Below, piece by piece: positions 23,935 through 33,397 of a stretch of DNA of 37,059 bases. This DNA is from Geobacter sp. UBA6151 (lineage in GTDB: Bacteria; Desulfobacterota; Desulfuromonadia; Geobacterales; Pseudopelobacteraceae). Every line of letters starts with the position of its first letter. Within the stretch, counting starts at the first letter, position 1. Under the pieces are notes generated by a model. It had not been told where the DNA came from. It saw only the letters and a list, made by a program, of their open reading frames with translations, and ran no database searches. The translations under genes and the position numbers were made by a program. Location: the NCBI GenBank assembly GCA_002423105.1, contig DIUT01000034.1, positions 1-37,059 of the forward strand. Reading direction: 5' to 3'.

Positions 23935-26288
23935 AATATTTCCTCCAATTTCCATGTGCCGGAAGCATGATGTTCGCGGCGCTCAGTCTTTTGCTGCTAT
24001 CCGGTTGCTCTGTCAAGCGCGACAAATATGATCTGCCTGCGCTTAATCTTCCTGAGCGCTACGCCAAAGCACCGGCTGTTGTCGATGCTCCCCATGCTTT
24101 AAACAGCCCGCCTCCTCACTCAACGGCATCATCCTTACTGCTGAATGCGCAGTTGACCGAATGGTGGCGTTTACTGGGCAGCCAGGAGTTGAACAGCTTG
24201 ATGGATCGCGCGCTGGCCAACAATCCGGACCTCAGAATCTCGACATTACGCATTGCACAAAGCAAGGCGCGGCTCAGTCAGGTGGGAGCCGATATGTTGC
24301 CAAGCATCTCGTTACCTATCCAATCCAGTACTTCGTACCCGGAATATGGTGTCGGGACAGGCAATGCAACTGGCAATAACAGTACACGCACCACGAATCA
24401 GATCAGCCTTAAAGGCGTTTGGCGGCCCGACATTTGGGGAGAAAGCGCTGCATTGTATGAGTCTGCCGAATTGCAATTGCTGCGCGCTACGTATCAGCGC
24501 GACGACATGCAAAGAAATGTGGTGGCCAATGTGGTCGTCGCTTACATCGAGTACCTTTCGCTTAATGACCGTTTGCAGGTTGCACACGAGACAGAAAAGT
24601 CTTTGAGCGAGATGCTTGCATCGGTGGACGGGCGTCTGAAGATGGGTGACGCCACGATTACTGAAATGGAACAGCAAAAGGCGGCGGTGTACTCGGTCAA
24701 GGCCACCATTCCGGTACTTGGGCAACAACGTGAAATTGTGCTCAATCGCCTGGCGGCACTACTCGGCTCGGCACCAGTGGAATTGATGCTTTCCCGGAGC
24801 GGGTTGAACTCAGTCAAATTTCCGCAGGTATTACCCGATATGCCGTCGGCATTATTGTTGCGCAGACCTGACGTACGGGCGGCCGAGTCTCGTCTTTTGG
24901 CGGCTGATGCGGATATCGATGTTGCCCGTGCGCGGATACTCCCTCCTTTGGATCTGACTGCCCAAGTTGGTTATGGCAGCATGCACATGGCACAGCTGTT
25001 TTTACCGCAATCACTATTCTGGAGCACTATAGCCAATCTTTCGGTGAGCATATTCGATGCCGGAAAGCGCTTTAGAGAAGTGGACTTTGCCAGGGCCGCG
25101 CACGAAGAGCTTCTGGAAACGTATGTGCGTGTGATCTATGACGCGGTACGTGAAGTTGACGACTCATTAAGTGGGCTCAATTATACCGGCAAGCGCCTGG
25201 AAGAACAGAAACAGGCCACGGATTCTTCCCTGCTTGCCTGGAATTACAGTCAGGAAGCGTTCATGGCCGGTGCCGCGGACTATCTGGTTCTGCTGGATAC
25301 GCAACGCACGTATCAGCGTAACCTGGACGATTGGCACAACGTGCGCATGGACCGTTACCGCAACTTGGTCAACTTGTTCCGTGCGCTGGGCGGAGGCATA
25401 CCTAATAACGATGCAGCAGTTGACGGAGAAATACTCATTCAGGCGTTTACTGCTGCATCATCCGGCAAGTCAGCACAGGTTGAAAAAAGTCAGGACGAAG
25501 CGAGCAACCCCGGCAGCATTGACTGGACCGGGCGTTTGCTGAAAAACGGGGAAACCCATTGGCTTGTGGAACTTCCTGGTGTGTATGACGGTGGGGCTGT
25601 AGTGCCTGCGTGGCGAGATATAAACACTCGCTTCCCACAAGACGTCGGGAGCTATTCTTTACTTCCACAGCGACAAGATCAGATAAAAATACGGGATAAA
25701 GAACGTGCCTCCTGGTACCGGTTATTTGTCGCAAGCTTCCCTGACAAACAGCGTGCCGAACAGTTTTGTGTTACATTGGGTAAAGGCCAGCAACGTTGCA
25801 GTGTTGTTTCTTCAGAATCCATCGACGGAAAAGGCGACTTTGTTGCTCCTCCTACGTTGGCGCAACAAATAAGCTCTGGCGCTTTGGCTGGTCTGGAAGT
25901 CAAAGCGGCACTTCCCCCACCCCACACCGGGAACGAAAAAAATCTTCCTCAATTTTGGTTTGTTGCAATGTCTGATCTGTATGACCGCAACACCATCACC
26001 GACGCATGGCGTAATTTGATAGCACAGTTTCCCGTTCAGATGAAAAACAAGGTGATTTTTCCGCGTAGACAATTCCGGATGAATTCCACCCGTGAAGCGC
26101 ATGTTTCTTCTTATCAGCTATTTATCGCCAAGTTCCTCGAAAAACAGGCGGCTGAGGAGTTCTGTTCAATGTTACGTGTTGGGCAGCAACGTTGCAGTGT
26201 TGTCTCCTCGCAACTCTTTGCGGAAAAAGAAGGGACAGATGCGCCCCCGAAAACTGGTCGTGATGCTTACCAAGGGATCGAGCCATGA
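23931..26288 (+). CDS. TolC/NodT-type outer-membrane channel lipoprotein with two C-terminal SPOR-like domains
   Basis: A 785-residue outer-membrane protein. A lipoprotein signal ends in LLSGC (Cys26). Residues about 75-480 form an outer membrane efflux protein (NodT family): TEWWRLLGSQELNSLMDRAL, NPDLRISTLRIAQSKARL, and the second half with RRPDVRAAESRLLAADADIDVARARI. Typical family members end near 480. Here about 300 residues follow, with two SPOR-like units of similar sequence (531-633 and 671-763), each ending in EQFCVTLGKGQQRCSVVSS or EEFCSMLRVGQQRCSVVSS. The cysteine pairs suggest disulphides. This fits a type I secretion outer channel that is also tied to peptidoglycan. It overlaps both neighbours by ATGA. 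Confidence 0.9.
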   Translation: MKYFLQFPCAGSMMFAALSLLLLSGCSVKRDKYDLPALNLPERYAKAPAVVDAPHALNSPPPHSTASSLLLNAQLTEWWRLLGSQELNSLMDRALANNPDLRISTLRIAQSKARLSQVGADMLPSISLPIQSSTSYPEYGVGTGNATGNNSTRTTNQISLKGVWRPDIWGESAALYESAELQLLRATYQRDDMQRNVVANVVVAYIEYLSLNDRLQVAHETEKSLSEMLASVDGRLKMGDATITEMEQQKAAVYSVKATIPVLGQQREIVLNRLAALLGSAPVELMLSRSGLNSVKFPQVLPDMPSALLLRRPDVRAAESRLLAADADIDVARARILPPLDLTAQVGYGSMHMAQLFLPQSLFWSTIANLSVSIFDAGKRFREVDFARAAHEELLETYVRVIYDAVREVDDSLSGLNYTGKRLEEQKQATDSSLLAWNYSQEAFMAGAADYLVLLDTQRTYQRNLDDWHNVRMDRYRNLVNLFRALGGGIPNNDAAVDGEILIQAFTAASSGKSAQVEKSQDEASNPGSIDWTGRLLKNGETHWLVELPGVYDGGAVVPAWRDINTRFPQDVGSYSLLPQRQDQIKIRDKERASWYRLFVASFPDKQRAEQFCVTLGKGQQRCSVVSSESIDGKGDFVAPPTLAQQISSGALAGLEVKAALPPPHTGNEKNLPQFWFVAMSDLYDRNTITDAWRNLIAQFPVQMKNKVIFPRRQFRMNSTREAHVSSYQLFIAKFLEKQAAEEFCSMLRVGQQRCSVVSSQLFAEKEGTDAPPKTGRDAYQGIEP

Positions 26289-27931
26289 GCGGGGAAATAC
26301 GCAATCCTCAGCCGGAACTGAGTCAACGTCAGCAACAGATTCTCAAACTGTTGCAGGCAGGCAAGGTCAACAAGGCCGTTGCCCAGGAATTGGGGATAGG
26401 ACTTGGCACGGTCAAGCAACATATTGTTGCAATATTCAAAAAGCTGAATGTCAGTAACCGCGCCATGGCAGTGTCCCAGAGCATGGAGTTGTTTAACGGA
26501 CAGAAAAACCGCCCAACCACTTTGCCGCTGGCTGATTTGCTGGAAAGTCGTCCCTGTGTCGTGCTCAGCATAGCACTGCCTGCGGATGCCAGTCACCGGA
26601 TAGTGAAGCTCATGTATGGCTGTCTGGCAGCCAGCGCATCTGCCAACGACGCGGTTTTTCTGGCGCGCAACGGCAATGCCGGAGATCTTATTTTTGGCAT
26701 TCAGCGGGTCACTGAATACGATCTGGCTGTGGCCCTGCAAGCTGCGCGTCATGTCTATGACGATCTGCTGGAGACAGATGCTGAAACAGCGCAAAGCTTG
26801 CGTGGCTGCCTGACCGCAGGAATTGCCCTGGCAAGCATGCAACGCTTTGGCGGCTGGACAGGTGAGGCCGTAGCCAGCGCCGCCATCGCCACTGCCCGTG
26901 AGTTGTTGAACGAAGTTCCTGCCGGGCAATTTCTGTTCGATGCAACTGCGCTGGATCTGATCGAGTTGTTCGGTATCGGAGGGGCCAGAGAGCTGTCGCC
27001 CGCCATGGGGTTCACTGAATTAAAGAAACTGCATTGGACCGGGGCGCGCCGTGCCTATCAGTTGGTTGGACGGGATGCTGAACTGTCCCGGCTTAACGCA
27101 GCGCTGACGGAGGCTACCAAGGGAAATGGCCGGTTAATTCTGGTAAAAGGTGAGATGGGCATGGGCAAATCCAGTCTCTGCGTGGCCATTGCAAAGAGGT
27201 GTCTTCAGCAGGAGGGGGCAGTGTCCTATTGCCGTTGCTTACCGCCGGCGCTGGGCAGTGCGCTTTACAATACTGTAAGCGAGACTGAATATTCTGTGGA
27301 AGAGGTTGTAGCGTTGCTGTGCGTCAGGCCTGTGCGCCGCCCAGAACTTGTTGTGCTGGATGATTTTAATTTGTTGACCAAAGAACAGCAAATACCACTT
27401 GTTGCTGCGGTCGCCACTGCCGTTGAGAATGGCAAGCTGGTCATTTTTTCGGGACGCACTGGTCTGCGCGAAAACATCTCAATTCCGGCCGAAACAATAA
27501 GCCTGCATCGTCTGCCAACATCATCCATACAGACGCTGGTACGGAATGCGCTGGGTAAAGGGACCATCAAGGGGCGCGCGCAAAAAGTGCAGCGGATTAC
27601 CAGTGCCGCAGCTGGCGTGCCGCTGTTCGCTGTGGCATTGGCGCGGCATCATGATCAAGCACTGGCGTTACCCTTGCGGGTGGCAATCAATGCCCGTCTT
27701 GACAGCCTGCGTTTGGATCACACGTTTCTACGCGAAGTGGCCAAAAATAGCGCTGGTGCACATCTGGAAGAGGTCGCCACAATGCTGGGAGAAGATGTTG
27801 AAACAGTTCGCCCGCAGATGGAGCGCGCTGTTGCGTCAGGTGTGTTGTCACACAGTGTTGACAATTGGCTCGCCTTTACCCATCCCTTGTTACGCATGGC
27901 AATCGGTAATTCGGTTGTGGAACTGGCATGA
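26285..27931 (+). CDS. Regulator with LuxR-type HTH, cyclase-like domain and ATPase
   Basis: A 548-residue cytoplasmic protein. Residues 11-65 form a LuxR/GerE helix-turn-helix (ELSQRQQQILKLL, NKAVAQELGIGLGTVKQHIV, KKLNVSNRA), here at the N-terminus rather than the C-terminus usual for large LuxR regulators. Residues about 88-262 resemble a degenerate class III nucleotide cyclase homology domain (GGWTGEAVASAAIATARELL, then GFTELKKL, LVGRDAELSRL); the metal-binding Asp pair is not obvious, so it is probably not catalytic. Residues 263-545 are a P-loop ATPase with Walker A GEMGMGKSS (289-297) and Walker B LVVLDD (355-360). It overlaps the TolC-like and ABC genes by ATGA. It probably controls the operon or the adhesin gene, but the signal is unknown. 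Confidence 0.82.
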   Translation: MSGEIRNPQPELSQRQQQILKLLQAGKVNKAVAQELGIGLGTVKQHIVAIFKKLNVSNRAMAVSQSMELFNGQKNRPTTLPLADLLESRPCVVLSIALPADASHRIVKLMYGCLAASASANDAVFLARNGNAGDLIFGIQRVTEYDLAVALQAARHVYDDLLETDAETAQSLRGCLTAGIALASMQRFGGWTGEAVASAAIATARELLNEVPAGQFLFDATALDLIELFGIGGARELSPAMGFTELKKLHWTGARRAYQLVGRDAELSRLNAALTEATKGNGRLILVKGEMGMGKSSLCVAIAKRCLQQEGAVSYCRCLPPALGSALYNTVSETEYSVEEVVALLCVRPVRRPELVVLDDFNLLTKEQQIPLVAAVATAVENGKLVIFSGRTGLRENISIPAETISLHRLPTSSIQTLVRNALGKGTIKGRAQKVQRITSAAAGVPLFAVALARHHDQALALPLRVAINARLDSLRLDHTFLREVAKNSAGAHLEEVATMLGEDVETVRPQMERAVASGVLSHSVDNWLAFTHPLLRMAIGNSVVELA

Positions 27932-30900
27932 AAAAAACGGATTCGACGCTCAATCAGGATCTGCCTGACGATAATCTGCTGACCGGAGGGCTGTCAGGTG
28001 AGAACGTTCTGCGCCAGCTTTTCCATTCGCCAGATTTGCGCCGGGTGTTGCCGTGGTTGGGAATCTCTACCTTTATTATCAACATACTGGCATTGGCGCT
28101 TCCGCTTTCGATTTTGCAGATACTTGATCGCGTGGTAACGAATCGGTCCCTGGAGACCCTGGTATTTTTGGTTGTCGGCGTGGTGATCGCGTTAGTCCTT
28201 GAAGAAGTATTGCGTGGTATCAATGTGATGGTTACCAGTTGGCTGGGGGCCCGCTTTGAACACAATACCAGTGTTGCGGCACTGGAACGGCTGATGTCAG
28301 TGCCGTTGCAGCAGTACCAGCAGGATGAACCGAGTGTACATCAGGAAAGAATCCTGGCCACCACCAGGGTATCCGAATTTTATTCAGGTCAAGCTCTGCT
28401 GGCGTTATTCGACCTGCCTTTCGTGTTGATCTACCCCATTCTGATCTACCTCATCGGCGGTTGGCTGTTTGCTGTGCCGGTATTTTTGCTGTTGCTGTTT
28501 TCTTTCCTTATCTATCGTTTTGGCAACTGGATGCGCGAACAGGTTCGGCAGCGTACCATTCAGGATGACCGCCGTCTGGGGTTCCTGGCCGAGGTGCTGT
28601 CCGGCATCTATTCGGTGAAAACGCTGACCATGGAGTCCTTGATGCAGCGCCGTTATGAGCGCTTGCAAGAGACGAATTCAGTGCTGGGCGATGCGCTGAT
28701 TCGCGGTAATGCCCTTGCTTCGAATATGGGCATGTTGTTTTCTCAGATCATGATTGTTTCAGTTGTTTTTGCCAGTTCGTGGCTTGTGATAAGCGGGAAA
28801 ATGACCCCTGGCGGTCTGTCCGCCTGCATGATGTTGTCAGTGCGGGCGCTGCAACCACTACGTCGCGGTTTGTCAGTGTGGATGCGCTACCAGTCTTTTG
28901 TGGCGGCGCTTGAGAAACTGAAACAAGTATTTATTATGCCCTTTGATAAGGATAAGGGCAAACCAGAGATGCCGCCGATTGAAAAAGAGCTGGAGCTGCG
29001 TGATATTACCCTGAAATTTAAGGAGGTTGATTTTAGATCAACGCAATCTTTGGCCAAAAGTGCCCTCCATGGCGGGGGGAATGCCAATAACCATGCAGAT
29101 AAAACGGTTTCAGGCGGCGCTTCTGAAAAGATATTTTTTTCCAATATTTCATTAAAGCTTGAAGCAGGTCAAACCATCGCTATCCTGGGGGCGAGCGGGA
29201 GCGGCAAAACCAACTTGCTGTCGTTGATGAACGGTATGTTGCGCCCCAGTTCCGGCGAAGTTCTGGTGGATGGTAAGCCGTTGAACAGCTATACAGCAGG
29301 CAGCGCCTACAGAGGAATCGCACTGCTGCCGCAAATCGGCACGATTGTGTCCGGTACTATCCTTGAAAACATGACCATGTTTGATGCCAGTCTCCAGGAT
29401 GATGCGCTGAGAATCTCCAGTAAGCTGGGACTGGATCAAATTGTTGCCGGATTGAAGTTGGGGTATGAAACCCATGTGGGGCAGGGGGTGGCGGGAACTC
29501 TGCCGGTCGGATTGCGTCAAGTCATCGCCATCATCAGGGCGCTGGTGCGTAAACCCAGTGTCATTCTGTTTGACGAAGCCAATATCTCCCTCGATATGCG
29601 CATGGACAAGTTGCTGATCGACTACTTGGCGGAGTTGAAAGGAACCTGTAGTATAGTGCTCGTGACCCACCGCCCTTCGATGATCAGGCTTGCCGACAAA
29701 GTTTACACCCTGGCCGATGGCCAACTGTTCGAGGGGGCTGCCGAACCAAGCTTTGATGCAGGTCCCTCTGCATCGGTTTCGCCGAAGACGCTGAGTGTAG
29801 CGGAGCGTCCTGAATCCACCAGCGACCTGTCAGTTGTCGTCCGTCGCCAGTTTGACGAAGAATCAGACCTGTCGATCTGTTTACTACCGCTGTTAAAAGC
29901 TCTCGAATGGCAGGGACAGCCGCGTCAACTGGCGGATGCCATGCCGCATTTGGCGCGACTCATGGACGTTACGGTGTTGTGTGCGGTCATGGCCAATCTG
30001 GAGCTCTTCCCCAAGCATCTTAACGGTCATCTGGCCAGCCTGGATTCGCGCTTGACCCCCTGTCTGTTTATGCCGCCCAACAAGCCGGCCATGGTGATTC
30101 TTAAGCAGATGCCCAATGGAAACCTCTGGGTGTTTGACAGCTCTTTACGTGCCGAAACAGAGATTGTACCGAACGCTAAAATAGGGGAAATATTCCTGTT
30201 TCAAAAATCCGATGATCGGCGTCGTTCCCGCCGTCTTGAATCAAGCTGGATAAGTGAAATTTTATTGCGTTTCCAAAGTCATATCTATCTGGCTTTTGCG
30301 CTTACGGTGGCCAGCGCCTTACTCGCTTTGACTCCGCCGCTGTTTGTCCGGGCAACGCTCGATCTTGTCGTGCCTTCCGGCGATATTGTGATGGGCTCAT
30401 TCATTATAATAGGCGTGGTGGTTGCACTTGTTGTTGACGGTCTATTGCGCAACCTGAAGAGCAAGATTCTGGCGTTTGTGGGTGGCCGTTTTGAATATAT
30501 CCTTGGCAACAGCCTGTTCAAACGGATCATAAATCTGCCGGCTTCTTCCACCGACAGTGCGACGGTTAGCAACCAGGTCGGACGCTTCAAGAACCTCGAA
30601 AGCCTGCGCGACTTTTTTCTTGGTCCGGCGTCAATGCTGGTTTTTGAGGGGCCTTCAACGCTGCTGTTGTTGCTTGCCATTGCCGTTATAAATCCATGGG
30701 TGCTGCTGGTAATGCTCACCTCCATACTGCTGTTTGCGCTGATCTGGCTTTTTACGCATAAATCCAGCGAAATCTCAGTCGCAAGGACAGGGATGCTGTC
30801 CACGGCACGCTGGGAATTTCTGATCGAAACATTGACTGACATGAGTTGCATCCGCTCTGTGGGAGCGGACAAATCATGGGCAGAGCGATTCAGGGAATTA

Positions 30901-31923
30901 AGCGGCAAATCGGTCATGGCCAATTTTAAAAACAACCAGTTTCAGGCCCGTATCAATGGTCTGGCGCATCTGCTGGGTTCCTGCACAGGTCTGGCAGCAT
31001 TGGCATTGTCCGCGTACCTGGCGATACGCGGTCAGATCAGCAGTGGCACCATGGTGGCTACCATGATGATCCTATGGCGTGTCAACGGACCGATGCAGAA
31101 TATTTTTCTTGCAGCAACCTCGGCGATTCACATTCGCTCCACCACTCGTCAAATCGAAAATCTGATGCGTATCAAAGGCGAGGCGGACTCCGGTGTGCTG
31201 CAAACGATCGCGCCTGTTGTCGGCGGCGTGCTCAGCTTTGCGCGGGTCTCCTTCCGTTATGCCAACGATGCTGATCCCGTTCTGCTGGGGGTATCATTTT
31301 CTGTAACGCCCGGACAGGTTGTTGCAATAGTGGGGGGGAATGGTTCCGGCAAGTCCACGTTACTCAAATTGATCGAACGCATTTATGTTCCGCAGGCCGG
31401 AACCGTCCGTTTAAACAATGTGGACATACGCCAGCTTGCCGTTGCTGATCTGCGAGCCAAAATCAGCTACATGCCGCAGCAGTGCGAACTGTTTTACGGC
31501 ACCGTCGCGCAGAACCTGCGTTTGTCACACCCGACAGCATCCGATGCTGAACTGGATTGGGCAGTACAGATGGCCGGTCTTGCCGAAGATATCGCGGCTC
31601 TTCCCCAGGGATTTAATACACGCATTTCCAGTTCCCGGTTGTCGAACGGTTTTAGCCAACGTCTTTCCCTTGCACGCGCCATGCTTAAACCGGCCGACAT
31701 CCTGTTGCTCGATGAGCCGGGCACCGGCATGGACCAGTCCGGGGAAGATGCGTTGGTGCGTTGCGTGGAATGGCTGCGCGGACGATCTACCGTCATTATG
31801 GTTTCCCATCGTCCTGCACATATGCGTCTGGCAGATAGCGTGATCCTGATGCAGCGTGGCACCGTGATCGCCATGGGGCCATTTGAAAAAATCAAAGATA
31901 AAGTCATGACGGAGCTCAGCTAA
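27928..31923 (+). CDS. Type I secretion ABC exporter: two transporter halves fused in one polypeptide
   Basis: A 1331-residue inner-membrane ABC exporter. Half 1: membrane domain 40-330, nucleotide-binding domain 355-605 with Walker A GASGSGKTN (421-429), Walker B SVILFDE (544-550), H581, but a degenerate signature LPVGLRQ (525-531) and a roughly 30-residue insert (371-400). Half 2: a C39-peptidase-like domain without apparent catalytic Cys/His (about 645-760), membrane domain 780-1080 and nucleotide-binding domain 1100-1325 with Walker A GGNGSGKST (1136-1144), signature LSNGFSQ (1238-1244), Walker B DILLLDE and H1294. The peptidase-like domain is typical of exporters of large RTX-type proteins, such as LapB/HlyB. 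ATPase sites look asymmetric. The HlyD gene begins directly after its stop. Confidence 0.93.
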   Translation: MKKTDSTLNQDLPDDNLLTGGLSGENVLRQLFHSPDLRRVLPWLGISTFIINILALALPLSILQILDRVVTNRSLETLVFLVVGVVIALVLEEVLRGINVMVTSWLGARFEHNTSVAALERLMSVPLQQYQQDEPSVHQERILATTRVSEFYSGQALLALFDLPFVLIYPILIYLIGGWLFAVPVFLLLLFSFLIYRFGNWMREQVRQRTIQDDRRLGFLAEVLSGIYSVKTLTMESLMQRRYERLQETNSVLGDALIRGNALASNMGMLFSQIMIVSVVFASSWLVISGKMTPGGLSACMMLSVRALQPLRRGLSVWMRYQSFVAALEKLKQVFIMPFDKDKGKPEMPPIEKELELRDITLKFKEVDFRSTQSLAKSALHGGGNANNHADKTVSGGASEKIFFSNISLKLEAGQTIAILGASGSGKTNLLSLMNGMLRPSSGEVLVDGKPLNSYTAGSAYRGIALLPQIGTIVSGTILENMTMFDASLQDDALRISSKLGLDQIVAGLKLGYETHVGQGVAGTLPVGLRQVIAIIRALVRKPSVILFDEANISLDMRMDKLLIDYLAELKGTCSIVLVTHRPSMIRLADKVYTLADGQLFEGAAEPSFDAGPSASVSPKTLSVAERPESTSDLSVVVRRQFDEESDLSICLLPLLKALEWQGQPRQLADAMPHLARLMDVTVLCAVMANLELFPKHLNGHLASLDSRLTPCLFMPPNKPAMVILKQMPNGNLWVFDSSLRAETEIVPNAKIGEIFLFQKSDDRRRSRRLESSWISEILLRFQSHIYLAFALTVASALLALTPPLFVRATLDLVVPSGDIVMGSFIIIGVVVALVVDGLLRNLKSKILAFVGGRFEYILGNSLFKRIINLPASSTDSATVSNQVGRFKNLESLRDFFLGPASMLVFEGPSTLLLLLAIAVINPWVLLVMLTSILLFALIWLFTHKSSEISVARTGMLSTARWEFLIETLTDMSCIRSVGADKSWAERFRELSGKSVMANFKNNQFQARINGLAHLLGSCTGLAALALSAYLAIRGQISSGTMVATMMILWRVNGPMQNIFLAATSAIHIRSTTRQIENLMRIKGEADSGVLQTIAPVVGGVLSFARVSFRYANDADPVLLGVSFSVTPGQVVAIVGGNGSGKSTLLKLIERIYVPQAGTVRLNNVDIRQLAVADLRAKISYMPQQCELFYGTVAQNLRLSHPTASDAELDWAVQMAGLAEDIAALPQGFNTRISSSRLSNGFSQRLSLARAMLKPADILLLDEPGTGMDQSGEDALVRCVEWLRGRSTVIMVSHRPAHMRLADSVILMQRGTVIAMGPFEKIKDKVMTELS

Positions 31924-33294
31924 ATGATCTTCAACAAGAAAAAAAATCAGCAGCAACCCCCGGAATCTCCGCATAAAACCCAATTGGGTAGACGGGAACG
32001 CAGTCTGCTTTCGGAGAGTATCCATATTGAAGAAGAGCTGGTTCCCGCTTTTGTAAGGCCCATTCTGTTTATTGTCGGAGCACTGGTCGTGATATTTCTG
32101 ATCTGGGCGTCATTGACGCGCATGAAAGAAGTGGCCCATGCCCAAGGCGAGATCATCCCTTCCGGCAGCCTGAAATTGGTGCAGCATCTTGATGGTGGCG
32201 TTGTGGCTGAGATCCTTGCAGAAGAACGCAAACTTGTGGCCCAGGACGAGGTGGTACTTCGTATCGAGGGCACACAGGCACGTGCTGATTTCCGGCAAAT
32301 GAAAGCGCGCTATGATTCGCTGCGTCTGCGTGAGGAACGCCTGGCTGCGTTCACTGAAAACAGGAAGCCGGATTTTGCCAGACTTGGTATAGAACAGCGG
32401 GACATAGTATCCAACCAGCAAGATATTCATGGTTCACAAGTGGCTACATTGAGCTCAACCCTTTCGATATTAGAGCGACAGATCGCCCAACGCACACAAC
32501 GTATAACCCAGCTCAAAAAAGCATTGTCCGTGGCCCGTGAGCATGAAGCTCTGATAGGTGAGCTTTCTGCGATGCGTGAAAACCTTGCATCCCGCCAACT
32601 GGTTAATCGCACGGTGCTGCTGGAGACCCGCCGGGCAAAGGTAACGGCTTCAGGGGAAATTGCGCGACTGAGAGAAGAGATCGGTGTTACCGAACAGGAG
32701 TTGGCCGAAACCAGAAATCGCCACACCGATACCAGAAATCAATCGCTCAACACGGCTTTGGCTGAACTGGGAACTGTGCGTGCCGAAATAGCCGAGTTAC
32801 AAGAAACACTTCTACGGCTTGAAGCCCACGTCAATCGCCTTGAAGTACGGGCGCCTATCAGTGGTCATGTGCTGGACATGCGCGTGAAAAACGTCGGGCA
32901 GGTTATTCAGCCGGGAGCACTGCTCATGCAGATTGTTGCAGACGGCGCCACCCTTGAAGCCGAGGTGCAAATCATGCCACGGGACATCGGTTTTGTCAGG
33001 GAAGGGCAGCCTGTCAATCTGCGAGTAACGAGTTACGAATACTCCCGCTTCGGTTTTGTTAAAGGCACACTTAAAAGAGTAGGAGCGTCCAGCATTGTGG
33101 CCGAAGATAAGGCTTCTTATTATAAGGGTCTGGTTGAGTTGGAGCGTCCGTATGTCGGCGATGTGCCGGGGCGGAATCTGCTGCAGCCCGGTATGAAAGT
33201 TGAGGCCCAGATATTGACAGGGGAGAAAACACTGTTGGCATACCTCGTCAAGCCGTTAATTGATGTCGTCTCCATGTCGTTCCATGAGCGGTAA
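31924..33294 (+). CDS. HlyD-family membrane fusion protein of the type I system
   Basis: A 456-residue periplasmic adaptor linking the ABC exporter to the TolC-like channel. A short cytoplasmic N-terminus precedes one membrane span (about 46-64, PILFIVGALVVIFLIWASL). Then come GEIIPSGSLKLVQHLDGGVV (lipoyl half), a long coiled coil (about 115-300), and the second lipoyl/beta-barrel half with EVRAPISGHVLDM and NVGQVIQPGALLM. The C-terminus has LLQPGMKVEAQILTGEKTLLAYLVKPL, which is the usual HlyD/PrsE/LapC ending. Its ATG abuts the TAA of the exporter gene. Last gene of the operon; the adhesin-like gene starts 103 bases later. Confidence 0.95.
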   Translation: MIFNKKKNQQQPPESPHKTQLGRRERSLLSESIHIEEELVPAFVRPILFIVGALVVIFLIWASLTRMKEVAHAQGEIIPSGSLKLVQHLDGGVVAEILAEERKLVAQDEVVLRIEGTQARADFRQMKARYDSLRLREERLAAFTENRKPDFARLGIEQRDIVSNQQDIHGSQVATLSSTLSILERQIAQRTQRITQLKKALSVAREHEALIGELSAMRENLASRQLVNRTVLLETRRAKVTASGEIARLREEIGVTEQELAETRNRHTDTRNQSLNTALAELGTVRAEIAELQETLLRLEAHVNRLEVRAPISGHVLDMRVKNVGQVIQPGALLMQIVADGATLEAEVQIMPRDIGFVREGQPVNLRVTSYEYSRFGFVKGTLKRVGASSIVAEDKASYYKGLVELERPYVGDVPGRNLLQPGMKVEAQILTGEKTLLAYLVKPLIDVVSMSFHER

Positions 33295-33397
33295 GCCTAT
33301 AACTTCCGGCTGTCTATAAATTTGAAGTTCCCTCTAGTATTGTCGGATCATCAAAAAAGTAAATTTGGCACAATACTTAGATAAAGGGAGAATCATC

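Noticed and set aside
33366..33380. TGGCAC followed by TTAG as a sigma54 promoter for the adhesin gene
   Set aside because: The -12 element lacks GC, and the predicted transcript start would fall on or after the ribosome binding site.
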